Below are positions 54,908 to 64,000 of a DNA stretch of 64,000 nucleotides, piece by piece. The notes beneath the pieces are model-generated. The model made no database searches. It saw nothing but the letters and a program-made list of their open reading frames with translations, and was not told where the DNA came from. Every line of letters begins with the position of its first letter. The first letter of the stretch is position 1. The DNA is taken from assembly GCF_019049245.1 (NCBI RefSeq), contig NZ_JAGMUK010000216.1, positions 92,655 to 156,654 of the forward strand, read 5' to 3'. This stretch comes from Streptomyces sp. AC555_RSS877 (GTDB lineage: Bacteria; Actinomycetota; Actinomycetes; Streptomycetales; Streptomycetaceae). A program made the position numbers and the translations under genes.

Positions 54908-57468
54908 CTACTCGGTGGCGATCGCGGCCAGTACGTTCATCCGCCCCGCCCGGAACGCCGGGATCAGCGCCGCGAACAGGCCCACGAAGGCCGAGCCGAT
55001 GAAGACGCCGATGATTGTCGGCCAGGGGATCTCGAGGACGTTGAGGCCCTCCAGGGCGAGGAGCTTCTGGGCGGTGGCGCCCCAGCCCATGCCCAGCCCC
55101 AGGCCGAGCAGCGCGCCGAACAGGGCGATCACCACCGACTCCATGCGGATCATCCGCCGCAGCTGGCGCCGCGAGAGGCCGATGGCCCGCATCAGGCCGA
55201 TCTCGCGCGTCCGCTCGACGACCGACAGCGCCAGGGTGTTCACCACACCCAGGACCGCCACGATGATCGCCAGGGCGAGCAGGCCGTAGACCATGTTCAG
55301 GAGCTGGCCGACCTGGTCCTTCAGTTCCTGCTTGTAGTCGGTCTGGTCGCGGACCTGGTACGTCGGGTACTTGTCCAGCGCCTTCTTCAGCGCCGCGTAC
55401 GCCTGCTCCGTCTGTCCCTCCTTCGCCTTGGCGAACATGATCGTGTTCGGCGGGATCTGGTCGGCCGGGACGTACTTCCGCATCGTCTCGATGCTGATGT
55501 AGCGCGCGCCCTGGTCGAGGGCGCTGTCGTCGCTCGTGATGGCCGCGACCTTCAGCTTCGCCGTCTCGCCGCCCTTGAAGGCGACGTCGATGGTGTCGCC
55601 GACCTTCACGCCGTGCGCCTTGGCGTAGTCGGAGCCGACCGACATGGCGTCCTTGCCGTACGCGGCCGTCAGGGTGCCCGCCGTGGTCGCGCGGCGCAGG
55701 TCCTCGGCGTAGGACGGGTCCGCGGCGGTGACGCCGGAGTCGTCGGTCTTGCCGTCGGGCGAGGTGAGTGTGGCGTTGAGTTCCTTGTAGCTGGTGACGT
55801 GGGCCAGGCCGGGGCTCTGCTCCATCGCCTTCTGGGCCTGCGGGACGATCCGCTGGTTGCCCTGGACGATGAAGTCCGCGCCGACCGACTTGTCCAGCTC
55901 GCTCGTCGCCGAGGCGACCATCGAGGAGCCGACCACCGACAGACAGGCCACCAGGGCCAGGCCGATCATCAGGGCGGCGCCCGTGGCACCGGTACGGCGC
56001 GGGTTGCGCAGGGCGTTGCGTTCGGCCATGCGTCCCACCGGGCCGAAGGGCCGCAGCAGCACCGCGCTGATCACCCGGACGACCCCGCCGGCCAGCAGCG
56101 GACCGATGATGACGAAGCCGATCAGCGAGAGCACCACGCCGGCGCCCAGCATCAGCGAACCGTCGCTCGCCTTGTCGGCGGTGCCGGCCGCGTAGAGGGC
56201 GAACCCGCCTGCACCCGTCAGCACGAGCCCGATCAGGCCGCGCACCAGGCCGGCCCTGCCGTCGGCGGGTGTGCCGGCGTCGCGCAGCGCGGCCATCGGG
56301 GAGACCTTCCCGGCGCGGCGGGCGGGGAGGTAGGCGGCGAGGACGGTGACCACGACACCGAGCAGGACACCGGCGACCGGGGTGGTGGCCTTGATGGTCA
56401 GATCGTCGGTGGAGAGGTTCATGCCGGCCGCCGACATGAGCTTCATCAGGCCGATGGCGATACCGACGCCGGCCCCGACGCCCAGGATGGATCCCACGAC
56501 GCCCAGCAGCGTCGCCTCGACCAGCACGGACCGGTTGACCTGGCCGCGGGAGGATCCGACGGCCCGCATCAGGCCGATCTCGCGGGTGCGCTGGGCGACC
56601 AGCATCGAGAACGTGTTGATGATCAGGAAGATGCCCACCAGGAACGCGATCCCGGCGAAGCCGAGCATGGCGTACTTGATGACGTTCATGAACTGGCCGA
56701 CGTCCTTGCGGTTCTCGTCGGCGTTCTCCTTGGCCGTCTGGAGCTTGAACGTGCCGTCCAGCGCCTGAGCGACGTTCTGCTTGAGCTGCGTGTCGCTGAC
56801 ACCGGCCGCGGCCACGACGTTGAACTGCGTGAACCGGCCGGTGGTGCCGAGGAGTTCGCGCTGTGCGGTCGCGGTGTCGAAGAAGACGATCGAAGCACCG
56901 GGGTTGGTCACCTTGAAGGTGGCGACACCGACGATCTTCGCGGTGAAGTCACCGGCGACGGAGATCGTGCGCAGTTCGTCGCCAAGCTTGAGGTCGTGCT
57001 TGTCGGCGGTGTCGGCGTCGACCATCAGCTCGGTCGGCCCGCGCGGGGCGTGTCCGGAGGTGATCTCCATCGACCGCAGGTCGTTCTGCGTCCAGTTGCC
57101 GGCGATCGTCGGGGCGCCGTTGCTGGAGCCCATGTTCTTGTTGTCGCTGTCGACGACGGTCACGGCCGACGAACCGACCACACCCTCCGCCGACTTGACG
57201 CCCTCCGCCTGCTTCACCTGCTCCAGCAGGGAGGCCGGCAGCGACTCGGGCTTGCCGTTCTGCGGAGTGTCGTCGCTCTTGGCCTCCTTCGGGGAGACCG
57301 TGACGTCCGACGCGGTCGTCGCGAACAGCTTGTCGAACGTCGTGTTCATGGTGTCGGTGAAGACGAGCGTGCCGCACACGAACGCCACCGACAGCAGGAC
57401 CGCGACGGCCGACAGGGCCATACGTCCCTTGTGCGCGAAGAAGTTGCGCATCGAGGTCTTCAGGACGG

Positions 57469-57472
<4 letters not shown>
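54908..57472 (-). CDS. FtsX-domain ABC transporter permease (second copy)
   Basis: This 854-aa permease has the two-FtsX-repeat layout of the 9434-11962 product, with related landmarks QRTREIGLMRAVGSSRGQV, YLPARRAGKVSPMAALRDAG, ERTREIGLMRAIGLSRRQL and FRAGRMNVLAAIATE. Extracytoplasmic domains lie at about residues 40-270 and 540-730. The ATG at 57472 overlaps the ATPase stop by 4 bp. Export or mechanotransmission to envelope enzymes is the family role; no dedicated partner protein is adjacent. Confidence 0.92.
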
Positions 57473-58257
<785 letters not shown>

Positions 58258-58802
58258 GGTATGTCTCCTATATCGGTCAGCAGATGAATCTGTCGGTCAG
58301 CAGGTGCTCAGCGGATGAGCCGTTCGATTGGGTACGTCGATGAGTCTGGCGCCCGGAGCGGGTCCGGCGCGCTGGTGCCGGGCCCCGTCTTGTGCGGGGG
58401 AAAACCCCACCCCCGGAGGGTCGGTGAACCACACCCGACCGCTCCCCCGCCCCCTTCCAGGCCGCTCCCCGACCGCTCCCCAGCGGCGTAAAGCCAGGTT
58501 AAGGACAGCCCCCGCCCCATCTCCTCCTCCGACGGTACGAACCCTCCCCCAGCCGTAGTACGGAGGTACCCCTAAGGGCAGTCCACCGCCGGGTGGATGC
58601 ATTCTCGGGGTCCGCTCCACCCTGCGGCCCAGTCAGGCTCCACCCTCACGCGGCGTCAGGGTCAAGCCGTCCCGCAATGCGCGCCGGACCTCCCGCGATG
58701 CGCGTGGGACCTCTCGCGGTGTCCGCGTGGAACCTCCCGCGACGTCCGCGTCGGATGGGAAGCTGTCCGACGGCAGATAGGTGCACGGGGAAAGGACTTC
58801 GC
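58258..58802. other. 545-bp divergent intergenic region
   Basis: No gene is supported. It holds short direct repeats TCGGTCAGCAG (58273-58307), GC-rich DNA, an imperfect ~22-bp triplicated sequence (58673-58758) and the inverted repeat GTCGGA-N10-TCCGAC (58750-58771) directly before the transporter start. That inverted repeat could be an operator. Confidence 0.55.
58673..58758. repeat. imperfect ~22-bp triplicate repeat
   Basis: Three-plus degenerate copies of a unit like GATGCGCGTGGGACCTCYCGC end about 45 bases before the DHA2 transporter start. Confidence 0.65.
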
Positions 58803-60323
58803 GTGGGCGACCCGCAACCGGCGATACGGCAGGCCGTGCGGCGCACCTCACCCGACCGGCGGGGTGCCGTGGTCGCCGCCCTGATGCTGGCGATGGCACT
58901 GGCGGCGCTGGACTCCACCATCGTCTCCACAGCCGTACCGCAGATCGTCGGCGACCTCGGCGGCTTCTCGGTCTTCTCCTGGCTGTTCTCCGGCTATCTG
59001 CTCGCCGTCACCGTCAGCCTCCCCCTCTACGGCAAGCTCTCCGACACCTTCGGCCGCAAGCCGGTGCTGATCGCGGGGGCGGTCCTGTTCCTGCTCGGCT
59101 CCCTGCTGTGTGCCGTGGCCTGGAACATGGGCGCGCTGATCGCCTTCCGGATCGTGCAGGGCCTGGGCGGAGGGGCGTTGCAGGGCACGGTCCAGACGCT
59201 CGCCGCCGACCTGTACCCCCTCAAGGACCGCCCGAAGATCCAGGCCAGGCTGTCCACGGTCTGGGCGGTGTCCGCGGTCGCGGGGCCCGGTGTGGGCGGC
59301 GTCCTGGCGGCGTACGCGGACTGGCGGTGGATCTTCCTGGTCAACCTGCCGATCGGCGCGGTGGCCCTGTGGCTGATCGTCCGCTACCTCCACGAGCCGC
59401 AGCGGGACGTACGACCTGAGGAGGAGAGCCGGGCGGCCACGCGCGCGCGTGTCGACTGGGCGGGCGCGCTCGCGGTGTTCGCGTGCGGCGGCGTCCTGCT
59501 CACCGCGCTGGTACAGGGCGGGGTGGCCTGGCCCTGGCTGTCGGCCTCCTCGATGGCCTTGTTCGGTACGGGACTCGCGCTGGTGGCGGTCGTGGTGCTG
59601 GTGGAGCGCCGGGCGGCCGAGCCGATCATCCCCGGGTGGGTGTGGCGGCGCCGGACGATCGCCGCGGTCAACCTGGCCTTCGGCGCGCTGGGCCTGCTGA
59701 TGGTGGCGCCGACCGTCTTCCTGCCGACGTACGCCCAGTCCGTCCTCGGCCTGGGGCCGGTGACCGCCGGATTCGTGCTCTCCGTATGGACGTTGAGCTG
59801 GCCGGTGTCGGCCGCGCTCAGCCAGCACGTCTACCGGCGCATCGGCTTCCGCAACACCGCGCTGCTCGGCATCGGCACGGCCGCGCTGATCCTGTTCACG
59901 TTCCCGTTCCTGCCGTATCCGGGCGAGGCGTGGCAGCCGGCGCTGCTGATGCTGCTGCTGGGCTGTGCGCTGGGGCTGTTCCAGCTCCCACTGCTCGTCG
60001 GCGTCCAGTCGACGGTCGACTGGGCGGAACGCGGCACCGCCACGGCCTCCGTCCTCTTCTGCCGCCAGAGCGGCCAGACCCTCGGCGCGGCCCTCTTCGG
60101 CGCGGTCGCCAACGGCGTACTGGCCGCCCGGCTCGGCGGCGCGAGCGACCTGGACTCCGTGACCCGGGCGCTGGACGCCGGTCCGGCGCCCGAGGCGACC
60201 CGGCACGCGATCGCGGACGCGGTGCACGCCGTGTACCTGGGGGCGGCGGGTGCGGCGGCGATCGCCTTCGTGGTGCTGCTGGTGCTGGCGCCGCGGCGGT
60301 TTCCGGTGCTGACGGAACAGTGA
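58803..60323 (+). CDS. DHA2-type MFS multidrug exporter
   Basis: This 506-aa major facilitator protein has about 14 membrane helices. Motifs: AALDSTIVSTAVPQIVGDLG in helix 1 (DHA2 motif D1), GKLSDTFGRKPVLI (motif A), GLGGGALQGTVQTLAADLYP (loop 4-5), and GPGVGGVLAAYADWRWIFLVNLPIG (antiporter motif C and following). GTG 58803 is preferred over a 70-codon-longer frame because GAAAGGA lies 6 bases upstream. It should export hydrophobic compounds by proton antiport. The nearby inverted repeat suggests substrate-induced control, but no TetR gene adjoins it. Confidence 0.92.
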   Translation: MGDPQPAIRQAVRRTSPDRRGAVVAALMLAMALAALDSTIVSTAVPQIVGDLGGFSVFSWLFSGYLLAVTVSLPLYGKLSDTFGRKPVLIAGAVLFLLGSLLCAVAWNMGALIAFRIVQGLGGGALQGTVQTLAADLYPLKDRPKIQARLSTVWAVSAVAGPGVGGVLAAYADWRWIFLVNLPIGAVALWLIVRYLHEPQRDVRPEEESRAATRARVDWAGALAVFACGGVLLTALVQGGVAWPWLSASSMALFGTGLALVAVVVLVERRAAEPIIPGWVWRRRTIAAVNLAFGALGLLMVAPTVFLPTYAQSVLGLGPVTAGFVLSVWTLSWPVSAALSQHVYRRIGFRNTALLGIGTAALILFTFPFLPYPGEAWQPALLMLLLGCALGLFQLPLLVGVQSTVDWAERGTATASVLFCRQSGQTLGAALFGAVANGVLAARLGGASDLDSVTRALDAGPAPEATRHAIADAVHAVYLGAAGAAAIAFVVLLVLAPRRFPVLTEQ

Positions 60324-60348
60324 GCGATGCGGGGGAGGGCTGCCGGGG

Positions 60349-60564
60349 TCACGCCTTGCGCGCGTCGACGATCCGGTCCAGCTCGCGCATCGCCTCCGCG
60401 TGAGCGCCCATCCGGCGGCTCAGGCTGTCGGCCGTGAACAGCGCGACACCGACGACCGACACCGGGACGGACAGCCCGAGCACGGCGAGCACAGACGGAT
60501 GCCACCATTTGCGTCTCCGGCCGGCCCGGTCGCGGAAGTCGAGGTCGTCCTCACGAGATCGCAT
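60349..60564 (-). CDS. small bitopic membrane protein
   Basis: This 71-aa protein (MRSREDDLDFRDRAGRRRKW) has a charged N-terminus, one hydrophobic segment (about residues 23-44, SVLAVLGLSVPVSVVGVALF) and a polar helical C-terminus. The family is unknown. It lies 18 bases downstream of the DUF3592 gene on the same strand and is probably co-transcribed. It converges on the exporter gene. Confidence 0.65.
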   Translation of the reverse strand: MRSREDDLDFRDRAGRRRKWWHPSVLAVLGLSVPVSVVGVALFTADSLSRRMGAHAEAMRELDRIVDARKA

Positions 60565-60582
60565 GGCGGACGGATCCAGCGG

Positions 60583-61002
60583 TCAGAAGACGAACTCGAC
60601 GAACACGTACCCGGTGGCGGCGGCCAACGCGAGAGCGTTGACGAGCGACTTGGCCAGTTTGTCCCCGCGATGTCCGAAGAGCACGATCCGCCGGGGCCTG
60701 GCGGGGTCGTAGAGAACGTGGACCTTGCCGTCCGGGAAGGAAATCGCTCCAGGGGGCCCCGACTTCGGGGAAGGAGACTCGACGGTGACGGCCTGACCGT
60801 CCGGAGGCGTGAAAGCCACGACGGGATAGAAGCTCGAGTCGCCGCCCTGCTCCCGCTCCTCGCGCACGTCGACCACGTCCGCCTCGATCCACCGGCCCCG
60901 CGTGTAGAGGCGGTACGTACGCCACGCCGTGACGGCCTGCACGAGGCAGAGAGACCCCGTCACGAGACCGGCGATCCCCCAGAAAACCTGCTCATCCCCC
61001 AT
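60583..61002 (-). CDS. DUF3592 membrane protein
   Basis: This 139-aa protein has an N-terminal membrane helix (FWGIAGLVTGSLCLVQAVTA), a soluble beta-rich DUF3592 domain (GRWIEADVVDVREEREQGGD, FYPVVAFTPPDGQAVTVESP, VHVLYDPARPRR) and a C-terminal hydrophobic segment (ALALAAATGYVFVEFVF). Function is unknown. ATG 61002 was taken as start; the ribosome site is weak (CGGCGG), and an open frame extends further upstream without better evidence. It is divergent from the GNAT gene. Confidence 0.78.
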   Translation of the reverse strand: MGDEQVFWGIAGLVTGSLCLVQAVTAWRTYRLYTRGRWIEADVVDVREEREQGGDSSFYPVVAFTPPDGQAVTVESPSPKSGPPGAISFPDGKVHVLYDPARPRRIVLFGHRGDKLAKSLVNALALAAATGYVFVEFVF

Positions 61003-61020
61003 CCGCCGGAGTTTATAGAG

Positions 61021-61542
61021 ATGCCGGAGAACGCCACGCCCCCCTACCCTGCCCCCATGGTGAAGCTGGAACGACTGCGCCCCGACCACGCGGACGCCCT
61101 CCTGTCCTTCGAGCGCACCAACCGCGCCTATTTCGCCCGCTTCATATCGGATCGCGGCGACACGTACTTCGCCGAATTCGCCGCCCGCCTCAAGGCGTTG
61201 CTCGCCGAGCAGGAAGCGGGTGTCTGCCATTTCCACGTGATTCTGGACGCGGAAGGCGAGCTGATCGGCCGGGTCAACCTCGTGGACGTGACGGAGGACG
61301 GCTCGGCCGTGCTGGGCTACCGGGTGGCCGAGTCCGCCGCAGGCCGGGGGGTGGCCACGGCGGCGGTGGCAGCGGTATGCCGCCTGGCCGCGACGACGTA
61401 CGGGTTGACCTCGCTCACAGCGGGCGCCTCCCTCGACAACCCGGCATCCAGAACCGTCCTGGAACGCAGCGGCTTCACCGCCGAGGGCGAGACCACGGTC
61501 GGCGGCCGCCCCGGCCTCGCCTACCGGCTCGCACACCTCTGA
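61021..61542 (+). CDS. GNAT-family N-acetyltransferase (RimJ/RimL-like)
   Basis: This 173-aa acetyltransferase uses acetyl-CoA to modify an amine or protein N-terminus. FERTNRAYFARFISDRGDTY and ELIGRVNLVDVTEDGSAVLG precede the acetyl-CoA motif VAESAAGRGVATAAVAAVCR; ASLDNPASRTVLERSGFTAEG is the classic RimJ/RimL C-terminal block. Start: ATG 61021 has CCGGAG 9 bases upstream. ATG 61057 (MVKLERLRPDHA) fits the family start better but has no ribosome site, so it is the alternative. The substrate is unknown. Confidence 0.85.
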   Translation: MPENATPPYPAPMVKLERLRPDHADALLSFERTNRAYFARFISDRGDTYFAEFAARLKALLAEQEAGVCHFHVILDAEGELIGRVNLVDVTEDGSAVLGYRVAESAAGRGVATAAVAAVCRLAATTYGLTSLTAGASLDNPASRTVLERSGFTAEGETTVGGRPGLAYRLAHL

Positions 61543-61711
61543 CACCTCGTACCCCTCGGCCACGGACCGGGCTTCGCACGCGCGCCGACACCGAGAACCG
61601 CACCCGCTTCCGTCTCAGCCTCGCCCTGAATCTCCCACCGCCTCCTTCAAAAATCGGAGTTAATCCGGGTAACACCCAAGGTCAGCGGAGTAAGCGCGTA
61701 CCGACCAATCA

Positions 61712-61723
61712 GTTTGGCCAAAC
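61712..61723. promoter_or_regulatory. perfect palindrome upstream of the symporter operon
   Basis: GTTTGGCCAAAC, a 12-bp perfect palindrome ~88 bases upstream of the DUF485 start, in a locally AT-richer stretch (61640-61725). It may be an operator. Confidence 0.45.
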
Positions 61724-61810
61724 CCTCGCGTCCACGCCTACCTACGAGTAGCGTGCGTGGCTCCGCTCAGCCCACCCCCCAAACTCCTGAGCCGCGCAAG
61801 GAGCACCGGG

Positions 61811-62257
61811 ATGTCCTACGACCCGTCACCGTCGTACCCGTATCAGCACCCACCGCACGACGCGTCACCGTCGTACGCCACCTATCCGTGGCAACCACCC
61901 GTCCCGCCCGAACCGGCCGGACAGCGGGCCCGGCGGCATGCCGCCCTCGGGCACCACAGCGACCTGCGGATCCTGCGCAGCGCCTACCGCTGGCAGCGGC
62001 GTACCGCCACGCTCACCGCGCTCGGATACTTCACGCTCTTCCTGATCCTGTCGGCGTTCGCGCCGGGCTTCATGACGAGCACGGTCGCCGACGGACTGCC
62101 CACCGGACTGCTGCTCGCCCTGATCCAACTGCCCGTCACCTGGCTGGCGGTCGGTCTGTACGAGCACACGGCCCGGCGGTACGTCGATCCGATCGCGGAC
62201 CGCATCCGCAAGGAGTCCGAAGTGAACGCCAAGCGGGAGGGGGCGGCGCGGCGATGA
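61811..62257 (+). CDS. DUF485 membrane protein, symporter partner
   Basis: This 148-aa protein has a Pro/Tyr/Ser-rich N-terminus (about residues 1-40) and a DUF485 core: LRSAYRWQRRTATLTALGYF, then two membrane helices with FLILSAFAPGFMTSTVADGL and LPVTWLAVGLYEHTARRYVD. ATG 61811 follows AAGGAG. Its stop overlaps the ATG of the acetate symporter (ATGA at 62254-62257). DUF485 proteins accompany ActP/MctC-type transporters, presumably as small accessory subunits. Confidence 0.9.
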   Translation: MSYDPSPSYPYQHPPHDASPSYATYPWQPPVPPEPAGQRARRHAALGHHSDLRILRSAYRWQRRTATLTALGYFTLFLILSAFAPGFMTSTVADGLPTGLLLALIQLPVTWLAVGLYEHTARRYVDPIADRIRKESEVNAKREGAARR

Positions 62258-63864
62258 CGGGATTCAGCGATTCCGCGCAGGCGATGTCCCTGGTGGCGTT
62301 CTCGACCGTCGCCACCATCACGCTCCTGCTGTGCGTGATGACCGGCCCCGACCGGGACGACCTCGACGAGTTCTACACCGGCTACAGCTCCCTGTCCCCG
62401 ATGCGCAACGGCCTCGCGATCGCGGGTGATTACATCTCCGCCGCGACCGTGCTCGGCACGGGTGGCGTGATCGCGCTGTTCGGGTACGACGGTGTCGTCC
62501 TCGCCCTCAGTACGGCGCTGTCGCTGATGCTGCTGATGTTCCTGCTGGCCGAACCCCTGCGCAACGCGGGACGCTTCACCATGGGCGACGCGCTGGCGCG
62601 GCGGATGCCGGGGCGGGGCGTCCGGATGGCCGCGTGTGTGGTGACCATCGCCGCGCTGCTGCCGCTGATGCTGGTCCAGTTGGCCGGGACCGGCCAACTC
62701 CTCGCCTTCATCCTCGGCTTCTCCGGCGACTCGCTGAAGACCGGCTGCATCATCGGGCTGGGCGCGATGATGATCAGCTACGCCGCGATCGGCGGCATGA
62801 AGGGCACGGCCCTCATCCAGATCATGAAGATCGTGATGCTGCTCGGGTCGGGCGCGGTGGTCTCCGTCCTGGTCATGAACAAGTTCGACTGGGACCCGGG
62901 CGCGCTGTTCGACACGGCGGCGGAGCAGAGCGGCGTGGGGTCCGCCTTCCTGCAGTCGGGGCTGCAGTTCGCGGGCAGTCCGCATCCCGGCCTCGACATG
63001 ATCAGCGCCCAGCTGGCCGTGGTCCTCGGCGGCGGCTGCCTGCCGCACATCACCATGCGCATGTACACCGCCTCCAGCGCCCGTCAGGTACGCCGGTCGA
63101 TGTCCTGGGCGGTGTCCTCGGTGGTGCTGTTCGTCCTGGTCATCACGGTCGTCGGGTTCGGCGCGACGGCGTTGATCGGCCGGGCGGCGATCGCGCAGGC
63201 GGACCCGCAGGGCAACACGGCGTACCTGCTGGCCTCCCGGGCGGCGTTCGGCACGGACGTCTCCACCGCGGAGACGCTGCTCTTCACCACCGTCACCACG
63301 GCGATCTTCCTCACCCTGCTCGCCTCGGTCGCCGGCATGATCCTCGCCTGCGCCAACTCCCTCGCCCACGACGTGTTCGCGGCCCGCGTGCACGAGATGT
63401 CCGAGCGCCGCGAAATGATGCTGGCGCGGGTGTCGGCCCTGGCGGTCGGCGTGGCGGCGATCGTGCTGGCCACGCTGGTCCAACACCGCAGCCTGCAACC
63501 CCTGGTGACCCTGTCCTTCTGCATCGGCGCCTCCGCCATCGCCCCCGCCCTCGTCTACAGCCTCTTCTGGCGCCGCTACACCCGAACCGGCCTGCTCTGC
63601 ACGCTCATCGGCGGCACGCTGGTGGTGCTGATGCTGATGCCGGGCACGAATCTGGTCTCCGGTTCCCCCGCCTCCGCCTTCCCCGAGGCCGACTTCAACT
63701 GGTTCCCGTTCACGACGACGGGCCTGGTGTCGATCCCGGCGGGGTTCGCCCTCGGATGGCTGGGGACGGTGGCTTCGGGCAGGGGGAAGGCGGAGGAGCA
63801 CAGGAGGCAGTACGAAGCGGTGGAGGGCTGGATCCTGGCCGGGGCGGTGCGGAAGGAGAGCTGA
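62254..63864 (+). CDS. ActP/MctC-type solute:cation symporter (acetate/monocarboxylate)
   Basis: This 536-aa SSS-family transporter has about 13 membrane segments. DLDEFYTGYSSLSPMRNGLAIAGDYISAATVLG is the family's N-terminal hallmark, and GGCLPHITMRMYTASSARQVRRS is the SSS signature region. It should take up acetate, pyruvate or propionate with Na+ or H+. It is translationally coupled to the DUF485 gene. A GC-rich hairpin ends it. Confidence 0.9.
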   Translation: MTGFSDSAQAMSLVAFSTVATITLLLCVMTGPDRDDLDEFYTGYSSLSPMRNGLAIAGDYISAATVLGTGGVIALFGYDGVVLALSTALSLMLLMFLLAEPLRNAGRFTMGDALARRMPGRGVRMAACVVTIAALLPLMLVQLAGTGQLLAFILGFSGDSLKTGCIIGLGAMMISYAAIGGMKGTALIQIMKIVMLLGSGAVVSVLVMNKFDWDPGALFDTAAEQSGVGSAFLQSGLQFAGSPHPGLDMISAQLAVVLGGGCLPHITMRMYTASSARQVRRSMSWAVSSVVLFVLVITVVGFGATALIGRAAIAQADPQGNTAYLLASRAAFGTDVSTAETLLFTTVTTAIFLTLLASVAGMILACANSLAHDVFAARVHEMSERREMMLARVSALAVGVAAIVLATLVQHRSLQPLVTLSFCIGASAIAPALVYSLFWRRYTRTGLLCTLIGGTLVVLMLMPGTNLVSGSPASAFPEADFNWFPFTTTGLVSIPAGFALGWLGTVASGRGKAEEHRRQYEAVEGWILAGAVRKES

Positions 63865-63871
63865 CGACTGC

Positions 63872-63913
63872 GAGGGGCGCCCGCTCAGCGCTCAGCGCGG
63901 GGCGCCCCCTCAC
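63872..63913 (+). terminator. terminator of the symporter operon
   Basis: Imperfect long stem GAGGGGCGCCCGC / GCGGGGCGCCCCCTC just after the stop. The last ~90 bases of the window are C-rich and show no gene. Confidence 0.65.
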
Positions 63914-64000
63914 CCGCTCGCCGCCGGCCTCCCGCCACTCCCTCGCCGCCCCACCCGTCACTTCATCGCCGCTCCCGCCACTCCCTCCCCCCCCGCCCCC

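Overview
The window is chromosomal DNA of a Streptomyces. The GC content is very high with strong third-position GC bias, GTG starts are common, genes are densely packed, and the gene order matches the S. coelicolor core-chromosome block around SCO3077-SCO3111 (synteny from memory; no search was run). A tRNA-Leu with anticodon UAA at 8194-8277 is the developmental tRNA bldA, which fixes the genus.

Layout. 51-8053: cystathionine beta-synthase, an SGNH hydrolase, a thiolase, small conserved proteins, a Bax inhibitor-1 protein and PobA. 8194-8277: bldA. 8664-13319: a FtsX/MacB-type ABC exporter pair and a cyclopropane-fatty-acid-synthase-like methyltransferase. 13455-15843: a small accessory patch with an RsbW/AbaA-like ATPase, a DUF397 protein and two decayed genes (Uma2-type nuclease; WXG/PE-like secreted protein). 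15984-22039: NADH dehydrogenase II with two Rex-like operators upstream, an exopolyphosphatase-DUF501-DivIC cluster and enolase. 22364-24445: two resuscitation-promoting factors; the first sits behind a ydaO-type c-di-AMP riboswitch. 24614-33791: a CYP107U1-like P450, MazG, a SurA-like lipoprotein, a DUF1906 glycosidase-like exported protein, a Ser/Thr kinase with a membrane partner, and an unusual HTH-N6-methylase protein. 34012-35755: two exported proteins.

35875-47846 looks like a sugar-scavenging locus: a four-gene ABC importer in the order of E. coli ytfQ-ytfR-ytfT-yjfF (galactofuranose), a LacI-family regulator, and two divergent secreted glycoside hydrolases (MGH1-like with CBM35, F5/8 and ricin modules; GH43 with a ricin module). 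An 18-bp near-palindrome recurs at two promoters in this locus (16/18 identical), with a weaker third copy at the importer promoter. One of these promoter/operator pairs has no recognisable gene behind it. A galactofuranose-polymer utilisation regulon is my leading hypothesis.

48025-64000: an HNH lipoprotein, a small Rv0909-like antitoxin, a SCO6745-type protein divergent from a TetR regulator, Mfd, a second FtsX ABC pair closely paralogous to the first, a DHA2 drug exporter, small membrane proteins, a GNAT acetyltransferase, and a DUF485/acetate-symporter pair. Strong hairpin terminators separate most convergent genes. I found no insertion sequence, prophage or CRISPR array. Some coordinates derived by hand from the printed blocks may be off by one base.
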